The position numbers and the translations under genes are program-made. From contig NW_019091381.1 of NCBI RefSeq assembly GCF_001949145.1, positions 1,245,913-1,309,912 of the forward strand: a DNA stretch of 64,000 bases, given 5' to 3'. The stretch's first letter is position 1; each line of letters starts with the position of its first letter. Of this stretch, positions 34,201 to 40,524 are shown one piece after another. The notes below the pieces were generated by a model. It saw only the letters and a program-made list of their open reading frames with translations. It ran no database searches and had not been told where the DNA came from. Source of the stretch: Acanthaster planci. Taxonomy: Eukaryota; Echinodermata; Asteroidea; Valvatida; Acanthasteridae.

Positions 34201-35280
34201 TGTGGGGGGGGCTTTTTGCCCACTTTATGAAATAAGGAAATGACAAAGATCAAGAAATCATCTTTTCTCTCCTTAGTTTTCAAACAGATTTTGTACTCTT
34301 TTTGGAAGGGGGACATGGTCTCCAGAGGTTCTCCTCCCTCCATCCATTCAGAGGGATGGGCCATACGTCAACATTTTTCTAATCAAGCCTTCTGATTTTT
34401 CTCAACCTAACCAACACTGTCAGCTTAATTTATATAACGGGTTTTGCCCTTACCCATACTGTATGCTAAGTGCTTGTCCGAGAGCCTTTGAAAAAAGTCA
34501 CAACTCGAACCCACGACCTCCTGCTTACTAGTACAGACGTCTTAACCACTCGACCNAGTTCGCAGTACCCGCTGCTTCACCTGACTCGGACCGGCCAGCC
34601 GACCCCGGCAAGCTCGGTGGTCGAGTGGTTAAGACGTCTGCACTAGTAAGCAGGAGGTCTTGGGTTCGAGTCCCACCCGAGTAAGCTTGTGACTTTTTTC
34701 ACAAGCTCTCGGACAAGCACTGAGCATACAGTGTTTATTAATATATTTTTGCCTATATATAATATAGGCAAAACCTGTTATACAAATTAACATCTCCCCA
34801 ACGAAAAAAAAAATACATCTTGAAAACTGTCAACTTAGTTTGAAAGATCCGGGAGGCAAACTCCAAACTCAGATACCTTGAATCAGGAAGTTGGAGTTTT
34901 GAGACAACACAGAATTTTAAAAAGTGGCCTGTTTTAAGTTCTTCCCCCAATTTGACCCCTGTAAAACTTGTTCACTCGTTACCCCTGACAAAGTGCATGC
35001 ATCAGATAAAAACCACATGGAGAACTCTATATTGACTGCCTTTCTGTTATCCATCTCTTAGTTCATTGGAAATGAGACCAACTGGGCTCTAATTGGTGGC
35101 GTAACAGGCGGGGCGGTCGTTCTCCTCATCATTGTCATTGTCTTAGGGATCTTCCTGATCAACGTGAAGAACAAGAGAGCCACCAGGGGCACTTACAGCC
35201 CCAGCCGACAGGAGATCTCCAGCTCCAGAGTGGAGATGGATAACATCCTCAAGTTGCCTCCAGAAGAGAGGCTTATCTAG
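1207..35280 (+). CDS. crb: Crumbs apical polarity protein, full-length (21 coding exons, 2539 aa)
   Basis: Crumbs is a type I membrane protein that defines the apical domain of epithelia. Its short cytoplasmic tail binds FERM proteins and, through a C-terminal PDZ ligand, PALS1/Stardust and PATJ. The exons run from 1207-1273 to 35062-35280 and are listed separately. All phases match and the total is 7620 nt, divisible by three. Domains in order: signal peptide (about residues 1-22); laminin-G-like domain (23-200); about 24 EGF-like repeats; laminin-G (about 1075-1265, exon 11); EGF; laminin-G (exon 12); two EGFs; laminin-G (exon 13); about 16 further EGFs; transmembrane helix (2475-2500); 39-residue tail with [11 protein letters not shown] and terminal ERLI. 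The tail is nearly the same as in Drosophila and vertebrate Crumbs. It is longer than Drosophila Crb (about 2150 aa) because it has more EGF repeats. A gap in intron 10 (20216-21071) could hide an extra phase-symmetric exon, but the EGF split by that intron is already complete. Confidence 0.95.
1274..7211 (+). other. crb: crumbs intron 1 (5.9 kb), mostly unique AT-rich sequence with one duplicated repeat
   Basis: Bounded by GTAAGT and a TTTGATACAG acceptor. It holds a ~280-bp repeat in tandem (4236-4815) and many isolated TACATGTA palindromes. No other coding exon or RNA gene is visible. Regulatory elements are likely in a first intron of this size, but I cannot point to one. Confidence 0.6.
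4236..4815 (+). repeat. Tandem pair of a ~280-bp dispersed repeat
   Basis: Two diverged copies (about 4236-4520 and 4540-4815) share blocks such as GTGTGGACT, CATTTTGGGGT, GTCATCTGT, and GGAATGTCCACAC at the end. A third copy lies at about 16108-16402 in intron 7. No coding capacity is seen. Probably a non-autonomous mobile element, family unknown. Confidence 0.75.
7212..7748 (+). CDS. crb: crumbs exon 2: N-terminal laminin-G-like domain
   Basis: A 537-nt exon, phase 1 at both ends, encoding residues 23-201: a beta-rich domain with a pattern typical of laminin-G/concanavalin-like folds ([12 protein letters not shown], then [13 protein letters not shown], with Cys pairs near the end and the terminal ...CPLEMQQGC). 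It lies before all EGF repeats. The homologous exon in the duplicate gene (43172-43685) is dead. Assignment to laminin-G is by pattern, not by search. Confidence 0.8.
9416..9553 (+). CDS. crb: crumbs exon 3: one EGF-like repeat
   Basis: A 138-nt symmetric phase-1 exon with six-cysteine EGF spacing ([15 protein letters not shown] ... [14 protein letters not shown]). Acceptor TTTCTCTAG, donor GTACAT (a weaker donor). No counterpart is seen in the duplicate gene. Confidence 0.85.
9966..10325. mobile_element. Foldback (hairpin) element, copy A
   Basis: The left arm (GAGCCTTTTGTGAATTAAAT ... CTGTTGCTATACCTC, about 9966-10105) and the right arm (about 10195-10325) are reverse complements with scattered mismatches, around a ~90-bp centre. 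A second copy lies at about 52573-52933. No transposase. Ends are approximate. Confidence 0.8.
13299..13481. mobile_element. Small TIR element (MITE-like)
   Basis: The ends are imperfect inverted repeats of about 40 bp: GGCTGCGTTCACGCG at the left, CGAATGCAGCC at the right. Inner blocks with AACCCGAGT and ACTCGGGTT also pair. It is 183 bp, GC-richer than its surroundings, and has no coding capacity. Confidence 0.6.
14440..14658 (+). CDS. crb: crumbs exon 4: one EGF and the start of the next
   Basis: Phase 1 at both ends. It encodes [20 protein letters not shown] ... [12 protein letters not shown], then [10 protein letters not shown], whose EGF is finished by exon 5. The intron cuts between the fifth and sixth cysteines, as in many EGF genes. 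A degenerate counterpart is at 47823-47981. Confidence 0.88.
14793..15149 (+). CDS. crb: crumbs exon 5: calcium-binding-type EGF repeats
   Basis: A 357-nt exon completing one EGF (GFSGDDC) and encoding three more with the (I/V)(D/N)EC start typical of calcium-binding EGFs: [27 protein letters not shown]. Phase 1 at both ends. Confidence 0.92.
15336..15446 (+). CDS. crb: crumbs exon 6: EGF repeat
   Basis: A 111-nt symmetric phase-1 exon ([18 protein letters not shown] ... [10 protein letters not shown]). It closes the preceding EGF and begins another, which exon 7 finishes. Confidence 0.88.
15834..15921 (+). CDS. crb: crumbs exon 7: EGF, phase-1 to phase-2 exon
   Basis: An 88-nt exon ([28 protein letters not shown]) with acceptor TTTTTAG and donor GTAAGT. 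It ends in phase 2, and exon 8 starts in the matching phase with TATCAGTGT, completing the EGF. Confidence 0.88.
15939..16091 (+). repeat. 31-bp tandem array, five units
   Basis: Units of 31 bp (consensus start GAGGTGTGGTAGTTGGGGTG, end AACTGGGTTCC) at 15939, 15970, 16001, 16032 and 16063. The array starts 17 bp inside intron 7. A frame through it on the - strand is only repeat translation. Confidence 0.95.
16108..16402 (+). repeat. Third copy of the ~280-bp dispersed repeat
   Basis: Matches the copies at 4236-4815 in blocks such as GTGTGGACTTGTGAACAAAA, ACATGTCCACAGGACGTTTC and GTCAAGGAAACCTTGTACAA. It lies directly after the 31-bp array. Confidence 0.8.
16671..17066 (+). repeat. 44-bp tandem array, nine units
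   Basis: Nine consecutive 44-bp units (GCCAGGCTGGAATGGACTAG, GCAAGGCATTGGCCAGCCAG, TTGG) from 16671. They vary mainly between GCCAGGCTGG and GCCCGGCCAG, with two units carrying CCAGTCAG. No spacers, so not a CRISPR-type array. It lies about 70 bp before the exon 8 acceptor. Confidence 0.95.
17139..17366 (+). CDS. crb: crumbs exon 8: EGF repeats
   Basis: A 228-nt exon, phase 2 at both ends. It finishes the exon 7 EGF ([12 protein letters not shown]) and encodes IDECDPDPC and IDECLLLPC repeats; the second is completed by exon 9. Confidence 0.92.
17706..17851 (+). CDS. crb: crumbs exon 9: EGF repeat
   Basis: A 146-nt exon returning from phase 2 to phase 1. Sequence [15 protein letters not shown], then [15 protein letters not shown] ... 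CNCIPGFTG. Acceptor TTTCCCAG, donor GTAAGA. Confidence 0.92.
18064..18955 (+). CDS. crb: crumbs exon 10: eight EGF repeats
   Basis: An 892-nt exon with eight EGF starts in a row: [73 protein letters not shown]. The last is completed across intron 10 by exon 11. Donor GTGAGT; ends in phase 2. Confidence 0.94.
20216..21071. other. Assembly gap (856 N)
   Basis: A run of N inside intron 10. Copies of a ~45-bp motif (CTTCCAGTGTCTTTT ... GTTCAGTGATG) occur on both sides (about 20025, 21140, 21420), suggesting the gap is a collapsed tandem repeat. Confidence 0.99.
21202..21402. mobile_element. 201-bp element with 12-bp perfect TIRs
   Basis: Bounded by AAGGCGCCTTTC at 21202-21213 and its exact reverse complement at 21391-21402. 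No coding capacity, GC-richer than its flanks. It appears to have inserted into one copy of the 45-bp motif surrounding the gap. Superfamily not determined. Confidence 0.6.
22366..23747 (+). CDS. crb: crumbs exon 11: EGF repeats, laminin-G, EGF
   Basis: The largest exon (1382 nt). It finishes an EGF, then encodes [37 protein letters not shown] and LTGCVNNTC repeats, a laminin-G domain (about residues 1165-1365), and a further EGF ([14 protein letters not shown]). The [10 protein letters not shown] repeat has an enlarged loop of about 25 residues between its third and fourth cysteines. The laminin-G contains a basic RRARR site (23387-23401). Ends in phase 1 at GTAAGT. Confidence 0.93.
23979..24746 (+). 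CDS. crb: crumbs exon 12: second canonical laminin-G and EGFs
   Basis: Acceptor AAATTGCAG. A laminin-G domain ([15 protein letters not shown] ... [12 protein letters not shown]) is followed by an EGF ([15 protein letters not shown]) and a short EGF-like segment ([20 protein letters not shown]). The exon ends inside a Cys codon completed by exon 13, the same LPDG-x-EC junction into the next laminin-G that vertebrate CRB proteins show. Confidence 0.92.
25163..26091 (+). CDS. crb: crumbs exon 13: third canonical laminin-G and three EGFs
   Basis: Starts after CCTGGGCAG. Laminin-G ([15 protein letters not shown] ... [13 protein letters not shown]), then [17 protein letters not shown] and TNECDPNPC EGFs. 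Ends exactly between codons (phase 0) at GTAAGG. Confidence 0.93.
26275..26343 (+). CDS. crb: crumbs exon 14: half EGF, followed by a GC donor
   Basis: A 69-nt exon [23 protein letters not shown], phase 0 at both ends. The intron that follows begins AG|GCAAGT rather than GT. Exon 15 supplies the rest of the EGF ([16 protein letters not shown]). Every nearby GT would shift the frame, so the GC-AG reading is the only consistent one. Confidence 0.82.
26892..27153 (+). CDS. crb: crumbs exon 15: EGF repeats
   Basis: A 262-nt exon from phase 0 to phase 1. It completes the exon 14 EGF and encodes IDYCVAHRC and EDDCGGVTC repeats; the latter is closed by exon 16. Confidence 0.9.
27486..27608 (+). CDS. 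crb: crumbs exon 16: EGF repeat
   Basis: A 123-nt symmetric phase-1 exon: [20 protein letters not shown] ... CVCTPGFEG, closed by exon 17. Acceptor TTTTCCAG, donor GTAAGT. Confidence 0.92.
27609..30228 (+). other. crb: crumbs intron 16 (2.6 kb) with one hairpin element
   Basis: AT-rich sequence without a gene. A 115-bp TIR element lies at 28064-28178. Nothing else is recognisable. Confidence 0.6.
28064..28178. mobile_element. 115-bp hairpin element with 12-bp TIRs
   Basis: GGCGTTTCACAA at 28064-28075 is the exact reverse complement of TTGTGAAACGCC at 28167-28178. The inner part also pairs loosely. No coding capacity. Confidence 0.55.
30229..30570 (+). CDS. crb: crumbs exon 17: three EGF repeats
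   Basis: A 342-nt symmetric phase-1 exon: [26 protein letters not shown] and [14 protein letters not shown] repeats; the last is completed by exon 18. Acceptor ACTTTCAG, donor GTAGAC. Confidence 0.92.
31020..31145. repeat. Imperfect hairpin in intron 17
   Basis: TGGCCAGTCTTAAA at the left pairs with TTTAAGACTGGTCA at the right, and the inner sequence pairs with mismatches (GACCGGCTCAAGAGA with CTCCTGAGCTGGTTT). Probably an old MITE; no flanking duplication is clear. Confidence 0.45.
32241..32489 (+). CDS. crb: crumbs exon 18: EGF repeats
   Basis: A 249-nt symmetric phase-1 exon: [10 protein letters not shown], then [10 protein letters not shown] ... [15 protein letters not shown] and [15 protein letters not shown] ... 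[11 protein letters not shown]. Its 3' half is recognisable in the fused exon 48495-48749 of the duplicate gene, and the first bases of the following intron are also shared. Confidence 0.9.
33227..33448 (+). CDS. crb: crumbs exon 19: EGF repeats
   Basis: A 222-nt symmetric phase-1 exon ([16 protein letters not shown] ... [15 protein letters not shown] ... CNCTGTG). It differs at only two bases from 49518-49739 in the duplicate gene, far closer than any other shared exon. Confidence 0.93.
33685..33956 (+). CDS. crb: crumbs exon 20: last EGF repeats
   Basis: A 272-nt exon from phase 1 to phase 0: [20 protein letters not shown], then [16 protein letters not shown] ... [14 protein letters not shown]. 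Acceptor CTTCCACCAG, donor GTAAGA. These are the final ectodomain repeats before the membrane. Confidence 0.92.
34437..34735. mobile_element. Inverted pair of tRNA-derived SINE copies
   Basis: The right arm (about 34612-34735, + strand) starts with a tRNA-like head: GTGGTCGAGTGGTTAAGAC (box A region) and GGGTTCGAGTCCC (box B). It continues into a shared tail with CTCTCGGACAAGCAC. The left arm (about 34437-34560) is the same unit on the - strand. About 50 bp separate the heads. The head does not fold into a convincing functional tRNA (eight-base anticodon loop). The isolated N at 34556 lies in the left head. Confidence 0.75.
35062..35280 (+). CDS. crb: crumbs exon 21: transmembrane helix and cytoplasmic tail
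   Basis: A 219-nt terminal exon in phase 0. It encodes FIGNETN, a 26-residue hydrophobic helix starting WALIGG (residues 2475-2500), and a 39-residue tail with [11 protein letters not shown] (juxtamembrane FERM-binding and aPKC sites), [11 protein letters not shown] and C-terminal ERLI (PDZ ligand). TAG stop at 35278-35280. Confidence 0.96.
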   Translation, partial: FIGNETNWALIGGVTGGAVVLLIIVIVLGIFLINVKNKRATRGTYSPSRQEISSSRVEMDNILKLPPEERLI

Positions 35281-35533
35281 AGGTTTCTCATCAACCTCAT
35301 CCCCCACTGATGGCAAACCCTTTGCTCCAACTAGAATTGATCTTTCTTGAGGTATGTCTGTTGCATGGAAGCTGGGATTCAGACTTGTGGTTCCCTAGAA
35401 GATTACACAACATTGGATTGGGAAATTCTGCCATCTCTTATTACACATTTCGGAAACATCACTAACCTTCAGGAATGAGGTTGATGGAGAAGCCGTTTTT
35501 GTCAAGCTCCGAGTGGTCCTTATCAAATTGTAA

Positions 35534-35539
35534 AATAAA
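35534..35539 (+). terminator. Candidate crumbs poly(A) signal AATAAA
   Basis: First AATAAA hexamer downstream of the stop, about 255 bp away. Others follow, for example 36253-36258, so the real site is undecided. Confidence 0.35.
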
Positions 35540-38241
35540 ACTTGGCAGTAGGCTATGGACAAATCCGACAGTCACAATGAGAAACCGTTACTGCAAGGCC
35601 ATCTTGTTTGCACACAGATGGTACAGACGTGTCACATTCCTCTCCAGCTAGTGGAGTGTCCTGACTTGTGAAAGTGCGTGTGGGTGCCCAAGTTAAGACG
35701 TGTCCATAAGTGTGATGGCCCGCAGGAATGGCCTCTCCTCGGGTTTGTCTATAGTTGATGACTGCCACATTTCAAATTTATATTGCCACCGTATTAAAAG
35801 ATTTCTTATAACATCTGGAGAATGATCCCTAGTTTCACTAACCCAATGCAGCATTTACTTTCAAACATTTTTATTCATTTTTAATACCCACATTTTACTC
35901 ATTTTATGCAGTAATCTTTTTTAAGCAGTGGCCAGGTTGTTTTCCCCAAACAAGTTAAACATGAGTTTTTACTTCGGGTGTTAGATTCTCTGCATAAGTT
36001 TTATTTTGTATATAAATATTTAGTTGATATTGTGCATTTATTTGCCTTTTCGTTCTTTAAGACTTGGTGTAGAACAAAATCTTGCATTCATACAAACATT
36101 TTTATCCAGTATCCCAGATTAAACTTGTGAAAAATTGTCCAATGAAAACAGATGAAAAATTACATAACCCGAATAACAGACCCTAGAGTGCCTTTTTACC
36201 GTCCAAAGCTTTACAAAATTAAAACCAGCTTGCTAGTTTTTTGAACATTTTTAATAAAAATGTAAATATATTTATATATATTCAAAGGTAGTTAGTTGGA
36301 ATGCACTTTTAATTAACTAAATGCTGAGACTTTACACGTGAAAGATAAGAAAAATCAACTCATGCAAATTGAGCTATTTGAATATGCGTAATTTTAGAAC
36401 AGTTGGGAACACTTGTAATATGATTCCATTTTTGTTGTTTTTAGTTGTATTTGACCGTTTCTTTCTGTTTTGATCAACTTGTTGAAGAGGTAGTTGCCAA
36501 TATGCTCTAGAGATATTCTCGGAATGTTCTTTGGGGGAATTTTTTTCAGGAAGTTATGTTAATCGCATGTTTAAGTATTACTCAATAACTAATTTATTTA
36601 ATCAACACAAAGGAATACTTGTATAATGCTTGTTTACTGTGAAACATTTTTATGTTGCTGCCTGTGGTTTTCCCATTTCTCTGCATCTCTGTTCTTTCCT
36701 AACTTTGATTGCGCTAAGAAGTCCAGTATTCTTGCTTAGCATTTACCGGTTGCTGCTGAACTGTTCAGAGTTAAGTGTGTACTTACATTCTAACTTACCC
36801 TTGCATAGTTTGATGATAACTAGTGCTTTTAATGTACAGCTTAAGTAGAATCTTTGAGAGATTGAGCATGGTGTGGGTTTAAAACCCTTGGTGTTATTCA
36901 AGTGCAAAGAGCTCTAGATGTTTTCTTTCTTTTTGTGTTTGCTTATAAAATTTTACAGCAGGTGCAGTAGTTGATTCTGCATAATTGATTGAGATTTTTT
37001 TTCCAGTTTTTCAGTACTGGGATTGATGTTCAGGGGCATGCATTTTCTCCAAGTTTTGAAACCTGCAGCAGACAGAGAAACATTTCTCATTATCTAATAT
37101 CCCCATTTTTTTGATGGAGGTTCATGTCAGTAGAGGGCAGCAGACATTGTTTCTGAAATCAGGTTCGATCAGGTAGTTGCAGATTACAAGTACAGCTCAA
37201 GCAACTGCATTCAAACTCATGTAGTGTACAGTAGATGGACTTGACTTTTTCTACTTGATTCTTGTCTGTAGGTTTCAAACTGTTGACAAATTGCAATATT
37301 TCCATACTGCATATGATTAGCATATGTCATTTACAAATGCACCTGCCAACAGCTCAAAATATTCCACAAAATGGAGATGCTATTCTGTACATTATGTTCC
37401 TCCTAAGACCAAATATTGAATGGTGTGTTTCATGCTTGCTGAGTTCTTTGAACACGGCACACCACTTTTGTATGTTTTGTAATGATATATGCATGAGAAT
37501 GTGTGAATGAATGTTTTTGAAATGAATATGTTTGCATTGGTGTGTGTTCATTGTAATCGCCTTTTTTGGCATAACTTACAGAAACATCTTTATGGTGGTC
37601 GTTAAATTAGTTCAGTACTAGATAAAAGTTCAAGGATTCACAGATTTAGAATTTGTAAGTACATGTATTCCGAAGCTCTTTTGGGGAAAGAAGTAATTAG
37701 CAAATACGTGGTGCTGATGGAAATGACCAGTCATTCTAATGTCATTCCAAACATTCTTTAAATCAATGAACTAAATAAGCCAATCAGAATCCTGGATGAA
37801 AACTGAGAAACCTTCCAAATGGTAGACAAATCATTATATGACCACTTCTCAGATTCTCATTGGTCAACTGTATATTGCATATTCATAATCCTATGGCAAT
37901 TTGTTTTATTGGTTGGAAAAACATCAACTGTGTGGGAATGTGTGATACACTGTATACTCACCAAACTGTGGTAAACCTGCCCATAATTACATGTACATTA
38001 TTTGGTTAAAACATTTTCATTTAAAGATGTCACAGTTTGACTGGAATTTTAAAATATAATTCATCCACTGACAGTATTGTACTCTGAGTTATTCAAGAGA
38101 CCAGTAGCTTGTGGCTCTAGAAATCCTCAGAGCTACAAAAATAACAATTCTTGGTTTCAGGTTTTATATTCTAAGTCTTTTATAACAGTGGTTGTGCGCT
38201 GACATTTAAGTGGTAAAAAAAAAAGATATTTGATATTATTG

Positions 38242-38510
38242 CAGGGGCGTAGCAAAGATATTTTCTTTGGAGGGGGTGTACCAGAGTCAGTTAGCTTACT
38301 TGTAACTTGTTTGCCAACCTCATGTCGTGTAGAATGGAAATCCCTGGTATGCTTGCTACATTTCATGCCTAGGGGGAAATGCCGATGACCAACATATATC
38401 GTTTATGTACCAATTTTGGATTTATTTGTCGACCGAAGCTCTGTTTACTGACTGGAATTAATTTTCGGGGGGTAGTGCACCCCCACACCTCTCTGGTTGC
38501 TACGCCCCTG
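38242..38510. mobile_element. 269-bp TIR element ending CAGGGGCGTAGC
   Basis: CAGGGGCGTAGCAA at 38242-38255 is the exact reverse complement of TTGCTACGCCCCTG at 38497-38510. Inner sequence also pairs (GGGGGTGTACC with GTGCACCCCC). A CAGGGG end is common in hAT-like non-autonomous elements, but no clear target duplication is seen here. Confidence 0.7.
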
Positions 38511-40454
38511 AAAAAAAAATCTTGAAAACGCCCCTGATTATTCTGAAAGACAGTCTGCCAGTGACCTGTCACATGAGCCTACTACTTGTTATGGATAATA
38601 AATTCGTGTGTTGAAGTAGCTACAGTCAGGATAAATTGATGTGTAAAATATTTCAGCTAGTTATAGGAAAGATTGAAAAAGTCTCTCTATACTGTTGGGT
38701 TGGGTAGCATCATCTTAAACGGTGTTTTGTAGAAATTTACCAGAATCATTTCCAAAGATTGCTGTTGAGTTAACCTCATTGCTCAACATGTCCAACAAAA
38801 TTTGTAAGACTACGGTTTATAATGGAGATGTACATAGATTGAATGCAATATTCTGTTTTGTTCTAATTTGCTGTAACGGGAATATATTTTAGTATGGAGA
38901 AATCTTTCCAAGGTTTGAAATAAGATGTCGTTTGTTCTGTTGTTTAATTTGTCTGGTTGGCTCATCTGATTTTCTTCAGGTCGAAAATCTGAATTTCGGA
39001 AGGGATCAGTAACATCACAGAGCATGGTTCTGTGTGCTTTCGAATCTTGTTATGAACTTATACCATTTGTCATCACGCCTTTTTACAGGTGTCATGGTGG
39101 TTCTGAAAGGAGGATTAGTAACAGAAGAAGAGATGGGAAAGGGGAAAGGAGAGGAGGGGCGTGTCTAGCTTTGGTTTTAGAGGGGGTGTAACTATAGGGA
39201 GGGGTTACATGACGGCTTTGTATTCGTTTTGGCAATTCGGGTGATTACACTCAATATCGTTTCATTAGGCACGGCGGAACTACCCCTGTAAAGAAGTCGG
39301 TGGTGTCACCGTGCAATTTTGGTTACCATCATGACCACCATCTTGCCCATTATTTTCCTCCTCCAATTTAAGTCCGTGGATGGCTTGCCAGTTTTCTCTC
39401 CCGCACCCATTTTCCTATGATTTAGTAGTAACCGATATCAGTACAAGCATGCCATTTCCAATTGTTCCCGATAACTCCCGAGGTATACCAGCAATAAGTT
39501 TGCTACATGGTGTACTATACCCATCAGGCTTCAAATTGTGGATAGGACCACACGCGACACGCCTAGCGTGCTCATTAATTTAAGTGCAGCTGTGTTCTCG
39601 CCATGCCCTCGTTTCGTTGACTTTTAATTAAGTATCAACAAAGACCTGCATATTAAGTCCGTCCCTCAAGAGCTATACCTTCTCTAGAAAGTCGGCGACT
39701 CTCCTCCCCTCCGTTTCCCGGAAATATAATCTTCAAACCCGACGATCTTGCGAATGTTTGCAACATAGTTTTCACGGGCTTATTACAAACACTTCAGACA
39801 GCGAAAAACGTGAACACGATTAAGAACTTTGGAAACAATGACTCACATGCCACTCACATCGTTTGTAGCTGAAGTTAAATTGTTCGCCAAAAAGATATTT
39901 CTGCTCTTGAAATGAATATTAGTACATTTTGTGGAAGAGCATTCAGTTTCCCGAAGCAGAAGGCCACATTTACCAAATGTTAGACCTATTTGAAAACGAC
40001 CTTCGATATTTACATTCCACATTGTAAAACTGGAAATAATAAAAGCACAACATATTTTCAGCTTGATGAGGCCTTCCTGTATTTCTGGCAATTCACTCTA
40101 CTTGCATGAATGAGCTCACCCCATGAACTCTCGATGCATAAAGCATCGCAACCGGCAGTCGATTTCTATCGCCTTTACCAACAAGGCTATGAAATAAACG
40201 CTGTAGTTCGAGGTGAGGCGAACGATTCTGCGTGAATTTAATCTTGTAACATTTCCTTGTGCAGTTTTTGGTCTGCTAAGTGCGGTTTTAAAAAGTTGGA
40301 TGGTTTAAATGACAAGTCGATCGACAACATTGTATGTGGTTGAATTACGATTACAGCACTCACATGTATACCATGATTTGGTTTGGATGAACCTCTCGAT
40401 AGGTATTAGAAACATGTGGTTCAACACCAGGAGAAAAGATAACTCAGTTTGCCC

Positions 40455-40524
40455 ATGCAGTTAGAAAATAACATGGGTTCCATTGTACAGAAAGTGGTGT
40501 CGTTGTTTATCTGCGCATGTCTGG
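40455..40524 (+). CDS. Short crumbs exon 1: signal peptide
   Basis: ATG at 40455, 70 nt, ending in phase 1 at GTAAGT, exactly like exon 1 of the full-length gene. It encodes MQLENNMGSIVQK and a hydrophobic core (VVSLFICACLG). A second in-frame ATG lies at residue 7. Sequence is diverged from exon 1 but layout and phase match. Confidence 0.65.

Larger units (their letters stand above)
35281..40454. other. crumbs 3' UTR and spacer before the duplicate gene
   Basis: AT-rich sequence with several AATAAA hexamers (35534-35539, 36253-36258), any of which could end the crumbs transcript. It contains a TIR element at 38242-38510. No other gene is evident; the short frames lack any recognisable pattern. 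Confidence 0.6.

Noticed and set aside
33885-34364. 159-codon minus-strand open frame
   Set aside because: Overlaps the end of crumbs exon 20 and intronic G-rich repeats; no domain pattern.
34612-34690. Functional tRNA gene in the intron before crumbs exon 21
   Set aside because: The anticodon stem-loop has an eight-base loop, the acceptor pairing is imperfect, and the same unit is duplicated with a shared non-tRNA tail, so it is a SINE head.
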